Assembly: GCA_025056305.1 (NCBI GenBank)
Contig: JANWWJ010000002.1
Span: 31,142 to 95,141 of the forward strand
DNA from: Chitinophagales bacterium
GTDB taxonomy: Bacteria; Bacteroidota; Bacteroidia; Chitinophagales; UBA10324
Reading direction: 5' to 3'
Length of the DNA: 64,000 nt
Every line of letters begins with the position of its first letter. The stretch's first letter is position 1. Below, piece by piece: positions 18,473-26,463 of the stretch. The notes beneath the pieces are model-generated. The model was not told the origin of the DNA and did not search any database. It saw only the letters and a program-made list of their open reading frames with translations. The position numbers were made by a program, and so were the translations under genes.

Positions 18473-18889
18473 TCAAAATCCTGATTTGATGTAACTCCAT
18501 CCTTCGGCCTGACGGCGGGCAATGTGTAGGATCGCCGACGGTATATAATCCACTCCTTCTAATATCTGTTCTTTGCTGACTTTGCGTTCTTTCATGGAAA
18601 ACTCACACGCACTGAACCGTACGCCCTTTGCAACGTACTGGCCAATGCGATCGGCCACTTGTGACCGGTCTTTTTGCACCATCTCCAAACCGGGTCCGTG
18701 GCAAATGACTTCAATCTGCAAATCGGGCTGCAGGCTGGTGATGTTTCCCAACTGCCGCATCAGTGCCTTATGAGCTAAGGTGTCACCACTTACCATTTGA
18801 AAAACAATTCGCGGAGGGCCCGAAGCTGGTTGCGCTTGAAGCTGAAGATAAAGCAGCGGAATTAAAAGCAAAAAGAAAACCTTTTTCAT
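18473..18889 (-). CDS. Exported DsrE-like sulfur-relay protein
   Basis: 138-residue protein with a clear signal peptide (KKVFFLLLIPLLYLQLQAQ) followed by a DsrE/DsrF-like domain (IVFQMVSGDTLAHKALMRQLGNI, EVICHGPGLEMV, GVRFSACEFSMKERKV). Members of this fold carry sulfur as persulfide on conserved Cys; here the Cys of ICHGPG and of FSACEF are candidates. Classical DsrEFH is cytoplasmic, whereas this one is predicted to be exported, so it would act in the periplasm beside the TsdA- and SoxB-like proteins. It lies 12 bases after the SoxB-like gene in the same operon. Confidence 0.85.
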   Translation of the reverse strand: MKKVFFLLLIPLLYLQLQAQPASGPPRIVFQMVSGDTLAHKALMRQLGNITSLQPDLQIEVICHGPGLEMVQKDRSQVADRIGQYVAKGVRFSACEFSMKERKVSKEQILEGVDYIPSAILHIARRQAEGWSYIKSGF

Positions 18890-18901
18890 TATTAATTGTT
18901 T

Positions 18902-20596
18902 TTATCTGAATTCATAAGGGACGCCAGTAACCTGGGTGAGTAAGGTAGGAGGAGCATCCAGTGCTACGGCTTGTTGTCGGGGCCGAGGACTTACTGGAAC
19001 ATGAAGCTTAAGGTAGTTGCGCAACGTTTCGTGTAGGGTATAAGGAAGCAACTGAGGCTCCTGTACATTGCTGATTCGACAAAGGACGTGATCGGGATCA
19101 CCGTCGCGTTCACAAGCGGCAATACGATAGCGACGCTCGTCGCTTAAGGGCTCCCCCCCGACAAGAACTTCTTGAACCCTATGACCTTTGGGGCCGAAAG
19201 CAAGAAACTTTACGTGCATGCCATCAAATTTGATGAGCCACCCACCAAAACGTTCCGATGCGTTTTTTGCAAATACGTTATTCAGTTCTTTTTCCAGCCA
19301 CTCGCGCAATTGCTTGCCTGTAACAACGCCGGTTTTGATCGGACTATCTACGGGTAACATATCGTAGAGGTATCCGTTGGTAATAGGTATGTTTCCCGTA
19401 TGGTCAGGAGTCACACGCGGCGGACAAAAACGAAAGCCGTTTGACAATACAATGTCTACGTCAGGCAGACGCCACCGCAACGCATCCAGAATCAATGTAT
19501 CTATGGGATTTTCGATAACAAAGTAGCGGTATAAGGGAACAGTACTGTAACCGACTATCTGGTAAATGCGATCGCGATAAGGCGCTTCTACCTGCTCTAT
19601 TAAAGAAACCATCTGGCGATCGGCAGCATGCGTGTGTGGCCCTATTTCCATCAACTGATAATCGTCGCGTACAATTTTGCCGTCTTCGACCGTCAAGCGC
19701 AGCTCCCCGACAAAAGACCCGAATGCTCCGGGCTCTACTACTTTTGCAAACCTACATTGAATCGGCTGCCGGACACGTTCGTGCGTATCGCCGCCAAGAA
19801 TGTAATCAACACCTTTACATACTTCCTGATTCGCCAGATGAATCTGTTGGGAAAGTCCCAAGTGTGCCAAAATGATGACGAAAGAGCACTGCTCCTGTTC
19901 GCGCAAAACCGAAACATAATACGGCAGGTTATCCTCGGGCTTCGTGTATACAATGCCTTTACTATAATTGGGCGACTGCCGAAGCGGTACTAAAGGATCG
20001 GTGTAGCCGAGGAATCCTATTTTGATTCCATTTATGCTCCATACATAGTAGGGAGGAAAAATCAACTCTCCTTTTTGGCCCTCTCCCAGATCATGGTACA
20101 TATTGGCACAAACCTTTGGAGCCCATAGAGAGCCCAACAGCCGCTGCATGTTTTTCTTATAATATATCACCTCCCAGTTCCCGGGCAGATAGAGGTCATA
20201 GCCAAGAGCATTGAGGATGGGTACCAAGGCTGCACCTTGGGTTTCAACACTCAGCAGGCTGCCTTGGAACATGTCTCCGGTATCTACAATGAAGGTATAT
20301 GGGTTGTTTTTTCGGTATTTACGGAAGAAGGTAGCCAAGTGTGCGTAGCCGCCCGTCTTGCGAAAAACGGCACGACCATTTTCCCAGAACAATTCATCGT
20401 GAGGATGAATCTGGCAGTGCACATCAGTGGTGTGCAAGATGGAAATGGTGAAGCGCCCCTTGGTTGGTGAAGTGGGTAGAGATACCGGCGCTTCACTGGT
20501 CCATGCTCCGGCAGCTCTTCGGGAGCCCGCAAAAAGCAGGCCGGCAGCCCCAGTCAACGCAAGCGTTTTCAAAAATCCTCTCCGACTGTTGCTCAT
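18902..20596 (-). CDS. soxB: SoxB-like Tat-exported metallophosphoesterase-fold protein
   Basis: 564-residue protein of the metallophosphatase/5'-nucleotidase superfamily, closest in pattern to SoxB, the di-manganese thiosulfohydrolase that releases sulfate from thiosulfate bound to SoxYZ. The N-terminus is a twin-arginine signal (SRRGFLKTLALTGAAGLLFAG). Metal-site motifs follow in order: TTDVHCQIHPHDE, DTGDMFQGS, PGNWEVIYY, ILAHLGLS and LGGDTHERV. The GNWE form in place of the GNHE of 5'-nucleotidases is one reason to prefer the SoxB branch. The C-terminal domain has LYDMLPVDSPIKTGVVTG and AACERDGDPDHVLCRI. No soxYZ, soxXA or soxCD is in the window, so activity on a SoxYZ-bound substrate is not supported here and a different carrier is possible. 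It lies nine bases after the TsdA-like gene. Confidence 0.75.
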   Translation of the reverse strand: MSNSRRGFLKTLALTGAAGLLFAGSRRAAGAWTSEAPVSLPTSPTKGRFTISILHTTDVHCQIHPHDELFWENGRAVFRKTGGYAHLATFFRKYRKNNPYTFIVDTGDMFQGSLLSVETQGAALVPILNALGYDLYLPGNWEVIYYKKNMQRLLGSLWAPKVCANMYHDLGEGQKGELIFPPYYVWSINGIKIGFLGYTDPLVPLRQSPNYSKGIVYTKPEDNLPYYVSVLREQEQCSFVIILAHLGLSQQIHLANQEVCKGVDYILGGDTHERVRQPIQCRFAKVVEPGAFGSFVGELRLTVEDGKIVRDDYQLMEIGPHTHAADRQMVSLIEQVEAPYRDRIYQIVGYSTVPLYRYFVIENPIDTLILDALRWRLPDVDIVLSNGFRFCPPRVTPDHTGNIPITNGYLYDMLPVDSPIKTGVVTGKQLREWLEKELNNVFAKNASERFGGWLIKFDGMHVKFLAFGPKGHRVQEVLVGGEPLSDERRYRIAACERDGDPDHVLCRISNVQEPQLLPYTLHETLRNYLKLHVPVSPRPRQQAVALDAPPTLLTQVTGVPYEFR

Positions 20597-20605
20597 TTGC
20601 TCAAG

Positions 20606-21697
20606 CTACTTAACAGAACGTGCATCAGCGGCTGAAGCCATGGCCTCAAGCTTCTTCCGTTCTTCTTCAATGGGTTTCCATGGGCCGTATTTGTGTTGCC
20701 GCTCGCTGAACGTGTCGGCATAAGGTCCAAATGGATGATCTATGGGCTTTTTTGAAATATCAGGCCAGTCGTGAGGGACTGGAAGATGAGGCCTGGGTTG
20801 AGAATTCACGTACGCTGCAACATCATACGCTTCTTCATCGGTGAGCAACGGATTTTTATAGGTAGCTCCCAAGGGCATGTTGTTTTTAACAAACTTGGCA
20901 AAATGAGTGATCCGATAAAGGCCGGCAGCATCATTGTAACTATTCGGACCCCACAACGGTGGATAGATGTATTCCGTACCGTCAGCATTGAGCAGCCCGC
21001 TGCCATCGGGTTGATGACAGCTTTGGCATTTTTGTTCATATACGAGTTTCCCTCGTTCGGGATCAGCAGCACGATCCAAAAAAGGCATATCCTTTAGGCC
21101 GGAGCCTTCGGCCCGTTTGCCTTTTTCAACGTTGCTGCCTAAAAATTCCAGATAAGCTTTAATGGCTTGCATCTCACGGCTCAATGTATCGAGGGGCCTG
21201 CCGTTTAAACTTCGTTGCAAGCAATCATTTACCCGCTTGTAAATGTTTTCAATGGTCCCACTACGAGCTCGCCATTTAGGGTACGTACTGGCCACCGATC
21301 CGTAGTTATTTCCCCAGGGCCGCGTACCGGCATCGAGGTGACAATTCTGACAGTTCATGCCATTGCTGATCTGCATGACCGAGCCTTTAGGACCCAGGTA
21401 CTTGGCGGTGTGTGCAATAAGCTCGCGGCCGTACAAAACCAACTCTTTGTGCTGCGGATCGGTGATGGTGGAAATATCGGGGGGCCGCCACAAGGTCGGG
21501 TCATCCGTTACCTCAGTGGTCATTACTGCGGCTCCTAATACCGGCTCTTCACCTTCATCTGCTATGCCCGACAGATAATTTTTATTCCAACTTAAAATCA
21601 AAGCCGCAAAGCCTACAATAAAAGTGACCAAAAGCAGATGTAGGCTGCCTTGCAAGCTACGCAACATTTGTTCATCAAAAGGACGCTTTGGGTCCAT
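20606..21697 (-). CDS. tsdA: TsdA-like diheme cytochrome c (thiosulfate dehydrogenase family)
   Basis: Membrane-anchored diheme cytochrome c of 363 residues. The ATG at 21697 is chosen because an upstream start would overlap the preceding gene. One N-terminal helix (LLLVTFIVGFAALILSWN) anchors it. The first heme motif is CQNCH (residues 116-120) in a context (MNCQNCHLDAGTRPWGNNY) typical of TsdA; the second is CQSCH (224-228). RVNDCLQRSLNGRPL places a Cys at about 159 where TsdA enzymes have their unusual heme-iron Cys ligand; Met in NMPLG near 274 may be an axial ligand of heme 2. Known TsdA proteins oxidise thiosulfate to tetrathionate or the reverse. The direction cannot be told from sequence. 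Confidence 0.82.
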   Translation of the reverse strand: MDPKRPFDEQMLRSLQGSLHLLLVTFIVGFAALILSWNKNYLSGIADEGEEPVLGAAVMTTEVTDDPTLWRPPDISTITDPQHKELVLYGRELIAHTAKYLGPKGSVMQISNGMNCQNCHLDAGTRPWGNNYGSVASTYPKWRARSGTIENIYKRVNDCLQRSLNGRPLDTLSREMQAIKAYLEFLGSNVEKGKRAEGSGLKDMPFLDRAADPERGKLVYEQKCQSCHQPDGSGLLNADGTEYIYPPLWGPNSYNDAAGLYRITHFAKFVKNNMPLGATYKNPLLTDEEAYDVAAYVNSQPRPHLPVPHDWPDISKKPIDHPFGPYADTFSERQHKYGPWKPIEEERKKLEAMASAADARSVK

Positions 21698-21716
21698 AAC
21701 CAAGATTTTTGGAGTT

Positions 21717-22130
21717 TCAATGCGGTAAATGGTCCTTGATGAGGCCGTAAGCAAGCGTGCCCAATAGAGCAAAGACAAATACAATCAGGAAAGAATAATA
21801 CCCATATCCAATATTTACCACAATGGGACCGGGACATGCACCACTTAATGCCCACCCCAAGCCAAATAACGATCCCCCAATCAAATAGCGGTAAAAAGAC
21901 CTCTCTTTAGGGTAAAAAACGATGGGATTGCCTCGGTAATCGCGAAGCTGCAACCGCTTGATCAAGTAAACACCCAATACGCCCAGTGTGACAGCTGTAC
22001 CTATAATGCCATACATGTGAAATGAATGAAAGCGAAACATTTCTTGAATGCGATACCACGACATAGCTTCCGACTTGACCATGACTATACCGAACATTAT
22101 GCCCAACAATAAAAATGGTAGATTCTTCAT
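21717..22130 (-). CDS. DUF6691/YeeE-like half transporter, C-terminal half
   Basis: 137-residue membrane protein with four helices (FLLLGIMFGIVMVKS, IIGTAVTLGVLGVYLI, YLIGGSLFGLGWALSGACPGPIVVNIG, and a final SFLIVFVFALLGTLAYGLI). The GWALSGACPGP motif is the conserved Cys-containing loop of the YeeE/YedE thiosulfate-transporter family, found in split form as the DUF6691 protein. An ATG at 22175 would overlap the upstream gene; the ATG at 22130 is 16 bases after it and fits the family start. With the preceding gene it should make one complete pore for thiosulfate or a related sulfur compound. Confidence 0.88.
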   Translation of the reverse strand: MKNLPFLLLGIMFGIVMVKSEAMSWYRIQEMFRFHSFHMYGIIGTAVTLGVLGVYLIKRLQLRDYRGNPIVFYPKERSFYRYLIGGSLFGLGWALSGACPGPIVVNIGYGYYSFLIVFVFALLGTLAYGLIKDHLPH

Positions 22131-22146
22131 AGACGATCCTTTTTTT

Positions 22147-22698
22147 TTAATGGAAAATCCAACCAAAGAACACATGCGTCATCAGCAGCCCCCCTAGGAA
22201 AAAGCCTATGACGGCCAGCAAAGATGGCCATTGCAGATTAGACAAGCCACTGATGGCATGGCCCGAGGTGCAGCCGCCGGCGTAGCGCGCACCAAAACCT
22301 ATGAGGAAGCCTCCCAGAGCTAACCACCAAAAGGTGCCTGAGGTTACAGCCTGCCAACCAAACAACTCAGCAGGTTGCAAAGCTGTGGGAGCGGAAAATC
22401 CATATCGGCGCAAGGTTTCAAGCGTCGCTTCAGAGAGTTCGACGTGCTGAGCAGGGAACAGTTGGGCCGCAAAAAAGCCACCCAAAAGAGCCCCCAACAT
22501 GAACATCAAATTCCAGCTTTGGCTGCGCCAATCAAAATCAAAAAATTTTACATGTCTGCCTGCTCCAGCTATGGCGCAAATTGTACGCAAGTTGCTGGAA
22601 AAACCAAACGTTCGGCCTAAGTACAACAATGCCAACATGATGGCAGCTATGGCAGCGCCACTGAGCCACCACGGCCATGGTTCATAAAGCCATTTCAT
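22147..22698 (-). CDS. YeeE/YedE-like half transporter, N-terminal half
   Basis: 183-residue membrane protein with about five helices and the conserved loop GARYAGGCTSGHAISGLSNL, whose Cys is the family's substrate-relay residue. In YeeE of other bacteria this family imports thiosulfate by passing it between Cys residues; the split two-gene form is common in sulfur clusters. It begins 12 bases after the universal stress protein gene and ends 16 bases before the second half. Confidence 0.88.
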   Translation of the reverse strand: MKWLYEPWPWWLSGAAIAAIMLALLYLGRTFGFSSNLRTICAIAGAGRHVKFFDFDWRSQSWNLMFMLGALLGGFFAAQLFPAQHVELSEATLETLRRYGFSAPTALQPAELFGWQAVTSGTFWWLALGGFLIGFGARYAGGCTSGHAISGLSNLQWPSLLAVIGFFLGGLLMTHVFFGWIFH

Positions 22699-22710
22699 GG
22701 GATAATGGGT

Positions 22711-23559
22711 TTAGGATTCGTTTAATTGAAATGAAACGATGGGTTTGTACAGGTGATTTATCAACCGCTCGGTCACACTGTGATGCAGCAGCCCTCCCTT
22801 TCCGTGAGTTCCGATAAAGATCAAATCCATGTTGTGCATTTGGTTGAAATGCACAATACCCTCCTCAACGGTTCGGTCGTGAATCAGGTGAGCTGTAAAA
22901 GGAGGCAATCCGTTCAGGTTGGCGAAATGCTGCACATTCTGTTCAAAAGCGGGTCTTTCGCGCTCTACATCTCCAGTGGTGATTTGCAACAAATGCAGGT
23001 TGGCTGAAAAAGCCTTAACCATCTTTTGCAAGAGCTTTAAGTTCAGTTGCTCGCATTTGCTGAAATCGTGGATAAGCAAAATGTTGCGGATGAGCAAAGC
23101 CGAACGGTCACACCTCAACGACAATACCGGTACCCGACTTCGCCGCGCTACAATTTGCGTTTCAGAGCCGGAAAGTTTTTCGCGAACACCCCAGGAACCT
23201 TTTGTTCCCATGACAATAAGATCCATACCCTCAGCCTCGGCAAAGGCAACGATTTCGTCCGTCAACTTGCCTGCCTTTAGGTGCGTTTGGATGTCCTGGC
23301 CGTAGCGTTGCTGCAAGTCGCTCAGTTTGGCCAAAGCAAGATCACGTTGCTGAGAAACAAATTCAGCATCAATTTCCCCACAGGTTTCGATACTGCCATC
23401 TGCATTAAGGGTGACCGTGTCGGGCACATGAAGCACATGTAGAAAATGTATGCGCAGAGGTAAACGTTCGCCCAATTTACGTGTCATTAAATAGGCATAT
23501 TCCGCCTGAACCGTAAAATCGGTGGGAATGAGCACTTGCAATTCACCAGCAGCCGTCAT
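22711..23559 (-). CDS. Tandem universal stress protein
   Basis: 282-residue cytoplasmic protein with two Usp domains. The first runs from ELQVLIPTDFTVQAEYAYLM to MDLIVMGTKGSWGVREKLSGSE; G-T-K-G-S is the usual nucleotide-loop pattern. The second begins at IRNILLIHDFSKCEQLNLKLL and ends MDLIFIGTHGKGGL. The start at 23559 gives MTAAGELQVLIPTDF; a longer frame would include 55 residues without family similarity. It is placed between the rhodanese and the YeeE-like halves. A regulatory role for the sulfur island is possible but not known. Confidence 0.82.
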   Translation of the reverse strand: MTAAGELQVLIPTDFTVQAEYAYLMTRKLGERLPLRIHFLHVLHVPDTVTLNADGSIETCGEIDAEFVSQQRDLALAKLSDLQQRYGQDIQTHLKAGKLTDEIVAFAEAEGMDLIVMGTKGSWGVREKLSGSETQIVARRSRVPVLSLRCDRSALLIRNILLIHDFSKCEQLNLKLLQKMVKAFSANLHLLQITTGDVERERPAFEQNVQHFANLNGLPPFTAHLIHDRTVEEGIVHFNQMHNMDLIFIGTHGKGGLLHHSVTERLINHLYKPIVSFQLNES

Positions 23560-23632
23560 AACTCCGTTTTTTCCTCTGCTTGCTTCCAGAAACATGAACG
23601 TGAGTTTTGCGTGGCCAAGTGGCTTTATGGGG

Positions 23633-23950
23633 TTACTGAAGTAAGGCCATGACATCTTCCCAAGCGCCGCCGTTGTGGACGTTTTGGATGCCGTTCTGTT
23701 CGAGGATTGCCTTCGCCTGACCACTGCGATTACCGCTGCGACAAAACACTACAATGGGACCCTTATTTTGAAACTCACTGATGCGGGCCGGCACCGTGTC
23801 TAACGGAATGTTGACCGCACCCGGCACACTGCCTGCAGCAAATTCCTCAGGGGAACGCACATCTACCAAAAAAGCACCGTCGCGCACAATCTGCCTCAGT
23901 TGGTCGGTACCTACAGAACTACCGCCAAACAAACTTTGGAAAAAGTTCAT
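23633..23950 (-). CDS. Single-domain rhodanese
   Basis: 105-residue cytoplasmic sulfurtransferase with the typical rhodanese pattern: FLVDVRSPEEFAAGSVPGAVNIPLD near the start and the active-site loop FCRSGNRSGQA, in which the Cys (near residue 70) carries persulfide sulfur. The loop form CRSGNRS is that of GlpE/PspE-type proteins. It lies between the TauE-like gene and the universal stress protein, and may relay sulfur between the transport and the oxidation steps of the island. Confidence 0.92.
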   Translation of the reverse strand: MNFFQSLFGGSSVGTDQLRQIVRDGAFLVDVRSPEEFAAGSVPGAVNIPLDTVPARISEFQNKGPIVVFCRSGNRSGQAKAILEQNGIQNVHNGGAWEDVMALLQ

Positions 23951-24021
23951 ACGTGTCAGTTGATTTAAATGTTTTAGTTACACCTTCAAATTTTAGCTTT
24001 TATTACAATTTGTTCTGCTAC

Positions 24022-24039
24022 CTATGTTACAAAACATAG
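24022..24039. repeat. Perfect palindrome CTATGTT-N4-AACATAG
   Basis: A perfect 7-bp inverted repeat with a four-base spacer, in the 93-base gap between the TauE-like gene and the rhodanese gene. No T-run follows on the minus strand. The shape fits a dimeric regulator site such as that of a Crp/Fnr protein, and the island encodes one, but binding is only inferred. A mid-operon promoter for the rhodanese gene would explain it. Confidence 0.45.
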
Positions 24040-24043
24040 TTGC

Positions 24044-24844
24044 TTAGTCCCACCACAATTCCTTCACTATGATGTAAACGCCGATGATCAACACAAACCA
24101 ACCAAATGCCGGCTTGAGCTTTTCACCAGAGATGTGCCGAGATAATGCTGCACCTATGAAGGTACCCGCTATGGCGAAGGCCGACACTTGCAACAAGAAC
24201 AGCCAGTCGATCTCCTGATGACCGATTTCACCGATAAAGCCCAACAACGACTTGGCGGCTATGATCACCAACGATGTCCCCACGGCTTCTTTCATAGGCA
24301 ACTTACCCAGCACCACTAATGCCGGTATGATCAAAAATCCTCCTCCAGCACCAACCATGCCCGTCAATACGCCCACGACCGTTCCTTCCAGCACCACCAG
24401 TCCGTAACGAAACGACTTGGGGTCTGCCGACTGTTTTGCGGTATCTGCGGTTCCTTTGCGAATCATACTGACCGAAGCCGCAATCATCAACACCGCAAAC
24501 AACACCATGAGCAGAATGCGTTTGGTAAGTGCAAATGCACCAACCGTCAGCACCACGTCAGGAATGGCGGGAACAATCCAGGCCCGAGCAGCAAAGACGG
24601 CGATGATGCTGGGTATCCCAAAAACAATAGCCGTACGTACATTGACCAGATGTTTGAAGAAATAGGTCCCCGAACCAATCGCACTGGTTAAGCCCACTAT
24701 GAATAAAGAATAGCCGGTGGCTGGTACAGCTTCGATCCCAAACAAGTACACCAACACCGGAACTGTGAGAATGCTGCCCCCCCCACCGATGAGGCCTAAC
24801 GATACCCCAATGAGCACCGATGCTAAATAACCCATCAGCTCCAT
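24044..24844 (-). CDS. TauE/SafE family sulfite/sulfonate exporter
   Basis: 266-residue membrane protein with about eight helices in two repeats, each starting with the family glycine motif (SLGLIGGGGSILTVPVLVYL at the N-terminus and TGMVGAGGGFLIIPALVVLG near residue 160). TauE/SafE proteins export sulfite, sulfoacetate or related anions. Here it is next to a persulfide dioxygenase-like gene, which would make sulfite, so sulfite export is a natural reading. It starts 36 bases after that gene. Confidence 0.88.
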   Translation of the reverse strand: MELMGYLASVLIGVSLGLIGGGGSILTVPVLVYLFGIEAVPATGYSLFIVGLTSAIGSGTYFFKHLVNVRTAIVFGIPSIIAVFAARAWIVPAIPDVVLTVGAFALTKRILLMVLFAVLMIAASVSMIRKGTADTAKQSADPKSFRYGLVVLEGTVVGVLTGMVGAGGGFLIIPALVVLGKLPMKEAVGTSLVIIAAKSLLGFIGEIGHQEIDWLFLLQVSAFAIAGTFIGAALSRHISGEKLKPAFGWFVLIIGVYIIVKELWWD

Positions 24845-24880
24845 GTGAGCGGACTTGAGACTCTCTTGAGATCTTAGTTT

Positions 24881-26287
24881 CTACGATGCTGACGAGACTA
24901 ACGGCAAACCTTTCGTCGTCCATTCTTGAATGCCGCCGGAAAAGTTGCGCACATTGGTAAATCCGTGTGCGGCCAACAACGAATAGCCGATGGTAGCCCG
25001 GTCACCTGCCTGACAATGTATGATCACCGGTCGGTTGCGACTTACCTGATTGAACCGCAAGGGCAGATCCCCTACAAAAAGATGCTCGGCTCCTGCTATG
25101 TGCCCTGACTTGTATTCTACCGCACTGCGCAAGTCAATGATCTGGATATGGTTGGCTTGCTGCAGGTGATGTAGCTCTTCGGCAGTAATGAGTGAAACCT
25201 GCTGCAGCTTACCTCCTGCCTGAGTGTATGGGTGTGTGGAGGGCACGTACCCCAATACATTATCCAGACCGATGCGCATCAGCTTGCGCACTAAATCATC
25301 GTGCCGGTCTTCGGGGGCCAACAGGATGAAGGGCTTGTCATAGCTCAAAAACCATCCTGCCCAGGTATTGAATGAGTTGTTTCCCTGGATGTTAATACTT
25401 CCCGGAATAAATCCTTTGGCAAATTCGGTCTTATCGCGCGTATCTACCAGGGTTATGCCCTGGCGCAGCAGATCCATGAGCTGATCGCTTACGTCTTTAA
25501 GTTTGGGCACTTCAGTCAATAAAGGTCTGTTGATCTTATTAAGCTTTTTCATCATAGCAAAATACCGGGGAGGCTCAGGCTGATCTGCCAGCAAAAAGTT
25601 TATAAAACCTTCTTTATCATGGGCAAAGCGAAAAGCCCAGTTGGTGATTTTTTCATAGCCCACGGTGGAGCTGGGTACCGCTCCTAAGGCTTTCCCGCAG
25701 GCGGAACCGGCTCCATGCCCCGGCCATACTTGTATGTAATCGGGCAATGCCGCAAATTTTTTCAACGACTCAAACATTTGTTCTGCGCCTTTGCGCTGCG
25801 TGCCTTGATAGCCAGCAGCCTTTTCCAACAAATCGGGACGGCCAATGTCTCCGACAAAGACAAAGTCGCCCGTAAAGAGCATCACCGGCTTGTCGCTGGC
25901 TGGTGTGTCGGTAAGTAAGAAACTAATGCTTTCGGGCGTATGTCCCGGCGTGTGCATCACCTGTATTTTGAGATTTCCCACCAGCACCACATCTCCATCA
26001 CGCAAGGGGTGATGCGGAAACTCGTACGACCACTCGGGGCCTCCCTCGGCCGATAAATACAATTCTGCTCCCGTCAGAGCCGCCAGCTCACGAGAGCCGG
26101 TCAAAAAGTCGGCATGAATATGCGTTTCAAATATATGGGTGATCCTTAATTTATTGGCCTTGGCGATCTCTAAATACGTGTCCACATCTCGCTTCGGATC
26201 AATGACCGCAGCGACGCCGGCTTTCTGACATCCGATGACGTAGCTGGCCTGAGCGAGTGACTTGTCGTAAACGTGCTGGAAAAACAT
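24881..26287 (-). CDS. Metallo-beta-lactamase fold protein with two rhodanese domains (ETHE1/CstB-like)
   Basis: 468-residue protein. Residues 1-250 are an ETHE1-type metallo-beta-lactamase domain with iron-binding motifs: ETHIHADFLTG (H56, H58, D60), a HTPGH pair (H112, H116) and FTGDFVFVGDIGRPDL (D141). That branch oxidises glutathione or low-molecular-weight persulfides to sulfite. Two rhodanese domains follow. The first (about 265-365: ITLVDTRDKTEFAKGFIPGS) has PED in place of the Cys loop and is probably inactive; the second ends with HCQAGDRAT, with Cys425 as sulfur carrier. The combination matches CstB-like persulfide dioxygenases. It is the first gene of the sulfur island and is followed by a sulfite-exporter-like gene, in line with making sulfite. 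Confidence 0.88.
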   Translation of the reverse strand: MFFQHVYDKSLAQASYVIGCQKAGVAAVIDPKRDVDTYLEIAKANKLRITHIFETHIHADFLTGSRELAALTGAELYLSAEGGPEWSYEFPHHPLRDGDVVLVGNLKIQVMHTPGHTPESISFLLTDTPASDKPVMLFTGDFVFVGDIGRPDLLEKAAGYQGTQRKGAEQMFESLKKFAALPDYIQVWPGHGAGSACGKALGAVPSSTVGYEKITNWAFRFAHDKEGFINFLLADQPEPPRYFAMMKKLNKINRPLLTEVPKLKDVSDQLMDLLRQGITLVDTRDKTEFAKGFIPGSINIQGNNSFNTWAGWFLSYDKPFILLAPEDRHDDLVRKLMRIGLDNVLGYVPSTHPYTQAGGKLQQVSLITAEELHHLQQANHIQIIDLRSAVEYKSGHIAGAEHLFVGDLPLRFNQVSRNRPVIIHCQAGDRATIGYSLLAAHGFTNVRNFSGGIQEWTTKGLPLVSSAS

Positions 26288-26463
26288 GTTTTTAGGTTTT
26301 GGTTAAACACTTGCGCAGTCGGTGCAAAGGTCTTTATATTTTCACTGGTTAGACAGCTACTTTTGTTACGATGCGCAACTGAGGAAGCGAAAATGCTTCC
26401 ACGGCCGTGCAAAGGAATTGCGTCAGGCCAACAACAAGTGTTATTGTTTTATTGAAGCATTCT

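Noticed and set aside
26281..26292. AAAACATGTTTT palindrome at the start of the MBL/rhodanese gene
   Set aside because: Short, low-complexity and includes the start codon; it is likely chance.
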